Assembly (NCBI GenBank): GCA_938046495.1
Contig: CALIXG010000074.1
Span: forward strand, 1-8,220
DNA length: 8,220 nucleotides
Reading direction: 5' to 3'
From: an uncultured Candidatus Saccharibacteria bacterium
GTDB taxonomy: Bacteria; Patescibacteriota; Saccharimonadia; Saccharimonadales; Saccharimonadaceae
Shown here: in pieces, positions 6,699 to 8,220 of the stretch
How positions within the stretch are numbered: position 1 is the stretch's first letter
Layout of the letters: each line of letters begins with the position of its first letter
The notes under the pieces: generated by a model
Seen by the model: only the letters and a program-made list of their open reading frames with translations
The model's database searches: none
Told to the model about the DNA's origin: nothing
Program-made: the position numbers and the translations under genes

Positions 6699-7211
6699 AT
6701 GCAGCGACTTTTTACGATTGATCTAAAAGATTACGATTCGAGCTTAGAAAAGTTTTATCGCCCGTCAGTACGCGGAATTATTTTAGATCAAAACGGCAAG
6801 GTGGCAATGATTTATAGTGAGAAATATCATTTTTATAAATTTCCGGGTGGTGGAATCGAGGGTAATGAGACCCATCTTGAAACCTTGAAACGAGAAATTA
6901 AAGAAGAGACCGGAATGATTTTGAAACCGGAATCGGTGCGAGAGTTTGGGGAAGTTTTGCTAACGCAAAAGATGCAAAAAGATGGTAAAGATGTGATTTT
7001 GATGCAATATAATTACTATTATTTATGCGAGACCGAGAATGAGATCGGTACACAAAGCCTGGATGATGGCGAAAAAGAGTTGGGATTTGTCTTAAAATTT
7101 GTACCAATAGACGAAGCTATACGAGCAAATAATAATTTCCAAGGTGGACCGATTGGAAAGAATACAGTCGAGCGAGAAAATCGTATTTTGGAATTGGTGA
7201 AAAATTTATAA
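6699..7211 (+). CDS. NUDIX hydrolase
   Basis: This 170-aa protein carries a complete NUDIX box at residues 51-73: Gly51, Glu57, then Arg65-Glu66-Ile-Lys-Glu69-Glu70-Thr-Gly72-Met73, matching Gx5Ex7REUxEExGU. The Glu residues that bind the metal are all present. The N-terminal half supplies the usual strands (RPSVRGIILDQNGKVAMIYS), and the C-terminal part is an alpha/beta continuation. NUDIX enzymes cleave nucleoside diphosphates linked to another group. Substrate cannot be read from the box; roles such as damaged-nucleotide clean-up or NDP-sugar hydrolysis are possible. The ATG is the first possible start: an in-frame TGA lies at 6684-6686. The mRNA is probably leaderless. The gene stands alone, divergent from the 126-aa gene. 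Full length for a single-domain NUDIX protein. Confidence 0.9.
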   Translation: MQRLFTIDLKDYDSSLEKFYRPSVRGIILDQNGKVAMIYSEKYHFYKFPGGGIEGNETHLETLKREIKEETGMILKPESVREFGEVLLTQKMQKDGKDVILMQYNYYYLCETENEIGTQSLDDGEKELGFVLKFVPIDEAIRANNNFQGGPIGKNTVERENRILELVKNL

Positions 7212-7230
7212 CGCGATTTTAGATTTCGGT

Positions 7231-7255
7231 ATAAAAAATCGGCTAAGGATGCCGA
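7231..7255 (-). terminator. Intrinsic terminator for the tRNA transcript
   Basis: On the minus strand TCGGC (7251-7255) pairs with GCCGA (7239-7243) around a 7-nt loop and is followed at once by TTTTTTAT. Orientation and U tract mark it as the end of the tRNA transcript, placing both hairpin repeats inside the tRNA trailer. The stem is short (5 bp) but GC-rich. Confidence 0.6.
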
Positions 7256-7263
7256 ATGAAGTA

Positions 7264-7308
7264 GTTCGCAAGTTTGCCGTTCCATAAAGCTCCACCGGAG
7301 CTTTATGG
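7264..7308 (-). repeat. Hairpin repeat, copy A
   Basis: Plus-strand conserved part GTTCGCAAGTTTGCCGTTCCA (7264-7284) runs into a perfect 12-bp hairpin: arms 7282-7293 and 7297-7308, loop ACC. Copy B matches the conserved part at 19 of 21 bases but has an unrelated stem sequence that is equally well paired. The right arm GGAGCTTTATGG is identical to the RBS/start region of the metalloprotease gene (4548-4559). Confidence 0.75.
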
Positions 7309-7329
7309 TATGTTTCCTTACTCACAAAT

Positions 7330-7376
7330 GTTCGTAAGTTTGCCATTCCAATTAATCTCTACTAGAGATTAATTGG
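7330..7376 (-). repeat. Hairpin repeat, copy B, overlapping the tRNA CCA end
   Basis: Conserved part GTTCGTAAGTTTGCCATTCCA at 7330-7350, then a perfect 13-bp hairpin: arms 7348-7360 and 7364-7376, loop ACT. On the minus strand, the CCA of the tRNA (7374-7376) is the first three bases of this hairpin's 5' arm. In the precursor RNA the CCA would therefore be base-paired with TGG. Confidence 0.75.
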
Positions 7377-7449
7377 TGGGGGCGGTTGGGCTCGAACCAA
7401 CGACCAAGCGGTTATGAGCCGCCTGCTCTAACCCCTGAGCTACGCCCCC
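7374..7449 (-). tRNA. tRNA(CAT), probably tRNA-Ile2 (lysidine-modified)
   Basis: Read on the minus strand this is a full cloverleaf: 7-bp acceptor (GGGGGCG/CGCCCCC), D-arm GCTC/GAGC, anticodon arm GGCGG-CTCATAA-CCGCT with anticodon CAT, variable TGGTC, T-arm GTTGG/CCAAC with loop TTCGAAC, discriminator A and encoded CCA. A paired G1-C72 and lack of three G-C pairs in the anticodon stem exclude initiator tRNA. The core GAGCAGGCGnCTCATAAnCGCTTGGTCG matches, as I recall it, E. coli tRNA-Ile2 rather than elongator Met, whose anticodon stem differs. tRNA-Ile2 is converted by TilS to read AUA codons, which are present in these genes. An elongator Met is the alternative. Confidence 0.9.
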
Positions 7450-7460
7450 AAGGTAGTTTT

Positions 7461-7470
7461 ATTTTATCAT
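7461..7470 (-). promoter_or_regulatory. Extended -10 promoter of the tRNA gene
   Basis: Minus strand ATGATAAAAT, -10 hexamer TAAAAT at 7461-7466 with TGA before it. Predicted start near 7454, about 5 nt before the mature 5' end. No good -35. It is back to back with the ftsB-like promoter at 7474-7483, separated by 3 bp. Confidence 0.5.
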
Positions 7471-7473
7471 AAA

Positions 7474-7483
7474 ATGCTATAAT
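7474..7483 (+). promoter_or_regulatory. Extended -10 promoter of the FtsB/DivIC-like gene
   Basis: ATGCTATAAT, identical to the box of the pilin operon, with TATAAT at 7478-7483. Predicted start near 7490, which gives a leader of about 40 nt to the ATG at 7531. No -35 match is evident. Confidence 0.6.
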
Positions 7484-7499
7484 AGGGGAAAGGATTAGG

Positions 7500-7544
7500 G
7501 TGGCACCAGATATTCTTGAGAATTCTAATTATGAAAACAAATAA
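7500..7544 (+). CDS. Possible 14-codon upstream ORF overlapping the ftsB-like start
   Basis: GTG at 7500 is preceded by AAAGGA (7489-7494) with 5 nt spacing, a better ribosome site than anything before the FtsB/DivIC-like ATG. It encodes VAPDILENSNYENK and ends at TAA 7542-7544, inside the next gene and 14 bp past its ATG. This layout fits translational coupling. It could equally be chance; the peptide has no recognisable feature. Confidence 0.3.
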   Translation: MAPDILENSNYENK

Positions 7545-7977
7545 CAAAATTCAATTACATCTGAAACTTAATCAGTTGCGTTACTGGGTAAAACACTCTT
7601 TGTTTAGTAAAGAGCGAATTATGTTTTTGTTACTGCCGACAATGTTTGTGTTTTTGCTTTATTTTTCCGTGCAATCGATTACAAAAAATTGGAACCTACA
7701 GCAAACTCTGAATACCAAGTTGCAAGAAAAACAACTAATGGAGCTCAAAGTTTCAAACATGAAACTGGAAAACCAATACTATGCTTCCGAAGAATATCAG
7801 GAACTGATGGCGCGAAAATTACAGGATAAAAAGGCTAGTGGTGAAACTATGGTAATGTTGCCGATTAATAGCGACATCGCAAAACAAAAACACGCTAATC
7901 AGAAATTTAGTTCGAACAAACAGGAACAAGACAACTCGAATTTTCGTCAGTGGATGAAATTTTTGTTTCGAATTTAA
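7531..7977 (+). CDS. FtsB/DivIC-like septum formation initiator protein
   Basis: From the ATG at 7531 the protein has 148 aa: a cytoplasmic basic N-terminus (1-29), one membrane helix (about 30-50), a coiled coil (about 53-82), then YYASEEYQELMARKLQ (83-98) and GETMVMLP (104-111), the hallmark end of FtsB/DivIC proteins. A Lys/Asn/Gln-rich tail of about 37 residues follows. Such proteins sit in the divisome with FtsL and activate septal peptidoglycan synthesis. A TTG at 7516 would add five residues (start MRILI); I prefer the ATG, though neither has a good Shine-Dalgarno and a small ORF overlaps. It lies divergent from the tRNA gene. FtsB versus DivIC cannot be separated by sequence alone; membrane plus coiled-coil order and the YxxxEYxELxAR motif give fair certainty. 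Confidence 0.8.
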   Translation: MKTNNKIQLHLKLNQLRYWVKHSLFSKERIMFLLLPTMFVFLLYFSVQSITKNWNLQQTLNTKLQEKQLMELKVSNMKLENQYYASEEYQELMARKLQDKKASGETMVMLPINSDIAKQKHANQKFSSNKQEQDNSNFRQWMKFLFRI

Positions 7978-7993
7978 GAGCCTAAAATACATA

Positions 7994-8048
7994 GCTTGCA
8001 ATAGGAGTGGTTGACTCCGAGTATGAATGTAAATAGAATTTTGCAAGC
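7994..8048. other. Structured element downstream of the ftsB-like gene
   Basis: A perfect 8-bp stem GCTTGCAA (7994-8001) with TTGCAAGC (8041-8048) encloses a smaller hairpin GGAGT/ACTCC (8004-8008, 8014-8018) with a 5-nt loop. It begins 17 nt after the stop codon. It could be a 3' UTR structure or part of a small RNA on either strand. No coding frame explains it. Confidence 0.35.
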
Positions 8049-8074
8049 AAAAAGTATCTTGATTTTGAATTGAG

Positions 8075-8100
8075 AAAAAACCGGCTTGGAGGGACCGGTT
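8075..8100 (-). terminator. Strong intrinsic terminator (minus strand)
   Basis: AACCGG (minus, 8095-8100) pairs with CCGGTT (8079-8084) around TCCCTCCAAG, followed on the minus strand by TTTTCTC, with six consecutive T's straddling the stem end. On the plus strand the hairpin is followed only by CTTTC, so it is a weaker end for the ftsB-like mRNA. It marks the end of a minus-strand transcript from the right. Confidence 0.65.
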
Positions 8101-8200
8101 CTTTCAGTGAAATATTTTGTGATGTTTTTTATTTTACGACCACAAGTAATTTAAGGGGCAGCCTTAAAAATAAAATAAATAAACCTCCTCCTGTAACTAA
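8075..8200 (-). ncRNA. Candidate small RNA with C-rich terminator loop
   Basis: A minus-strand TATAAT at 8207-8212 would start a transcript near 8200 that ends at the terminator at 8075, about 125 nt. It holds AGGAGGAGG near its 5' end (8182-8190), a perfect TTTAAGG/CCTTAAA hairpin (8150-8156 with 8162-8168), and a UCCCUCC in the terminator loop. No ATG frame follows the AGGAGG. The -35 region is outside the window. Alternatively it is the 3' UTR of a gene further right. Confidence 0.3.
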
Positions 8201-8220
8201 TTAGCAATTATAGTAAGGTT

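Larger units (their letters stand above)
7978..8220. other. Right-end region without clear gene
   Basis: No coding frame of useful length with a ribosome site is seen on either strand. The stretch holds the paired element at 7994-8048, the terminator hairpin at 8075-8100, the 7-bp hairpin at 8150-8168 and a minus-strand TATAAT at 8207-8212. Seven codons ending in TAG at 8197-8199 (minus) could be the end of a gene beyond the edge, but that is too little to call. Confidence 0.5.

Noticed and set aside
7297..7363. Ten-codon plus-strand ORF beginning in hairpin A (GGAG then ATG at 7305)
   Set aside because: The SD and ATG are formed only by the hairpin arm; no promoter and no downstream gene on that strand before the tRNA.
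7264..7376. Mini CRISPR array
   Set aside because: Only two units, each with a long perfect palindrome adjacent to the conserved part, no third repeat, no cas genes.
7330..7449. Integration (att) site at the tRNA 3' end
   Set aside because: The 21-bp repeat does not copy the tRNA 3' end and no integrase is present; the two copies are only 66 bp apart.
7374..7449. Initiator tRNA-fMet
   Set aside because: G1-C72 is paired, and the anticodon stem lacks the three consecutive G-C pairs of initiators.
7819..8046. 75-aa minus-strand open frame over the end of the ftsB-like gene
   Set aside because: No start signals, overlaps the FtsB/DivIC-like coding sequence and the paired element at 7994-8048.
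8182..8190. AGGAGGAGG as ribosome site of a minus-strand gene
   Set aside because: No ATG, GTG or TTG follows at useful distance and the frames close quickly.
1..8220. Alternative genetic code with TGA as glycine
   Set aside because: The 126-aa gene ends in TGA at 6103-6105 and none of the recognisable genes has an in-frame TGA.

Overview
The window reads like a piece of a small, AT-rich bacterial genome. The best guess is a Candidate Phyla Radiation organism, perhaps Saccharibacteria. This is inferred from tightly packed genes, a compact type IV minor-pilin operon, a DUF1704 (tyrosine/phenylalanine carboxypeptidase-like) protein, a lone NUDIX hydrolase, an FtsB/DivIC-like divisome protein, and apparently leaderless genes. 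No rRNA or phylogenetic marker is present, so the assignment is soft. TGA acts as a normal stop: it ends the 126-aa gene and does not interrupt the recognisable genes, which argues against the SR1/Gracilibacteria code.

Positions 1-4490 (minus strand) hold one operon read right to left. It has four prepilin-like genes in the order GspH/FimT, GspI/PilV, GspJ/PilW, GspK/PilX, followed by an unrecognised gene that runs off the left edge. Genes overlap by 13 nt, are spaced by 8 nt, overlap by 1 nt, and are spaced by 11 nt. The four proteins probably form the priming tip complex of a type IV pilus. The assembly ATPase, platform protein and prepilin peptidase are not in the window.

A 65-bp divergent intergenic region separates the operon from a plus-strand gene for a 495-aa DUF1704-type metalloprotease. 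Next is a convergent minus-strand gene for an unrecognised 126-aa protein. It has a near-consensus promoter, a strong Shine-Dalgarno and its own terminator. A 215-bp region carrying a direct repeat separates it from a divergent NUDIX hydrolase gene.

Positions 7212-7483 hold a minus-strand tRNA(CAT) gene, most likely the lysidine-type tRNA-Ile2. Its predicted trailer contains two copies of a hairpin repeat with conserved flank and co-varying stems, then a terminator. The tRNA promoter is back to back with that of an FtsB/DivIC-like gene. The last 243 bp hold no clear gene but several strong hairpins and a possible minus-strand small RNA.

Five start regions share a ten-base box, ATG(C/A)TA(T/A/G)AAT, an extended -10 element. 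In two of them, the pilin operon and the NUDIX gene, the start codon lies exactly 6 nt downstream, so those mRNAs should be leaderless.
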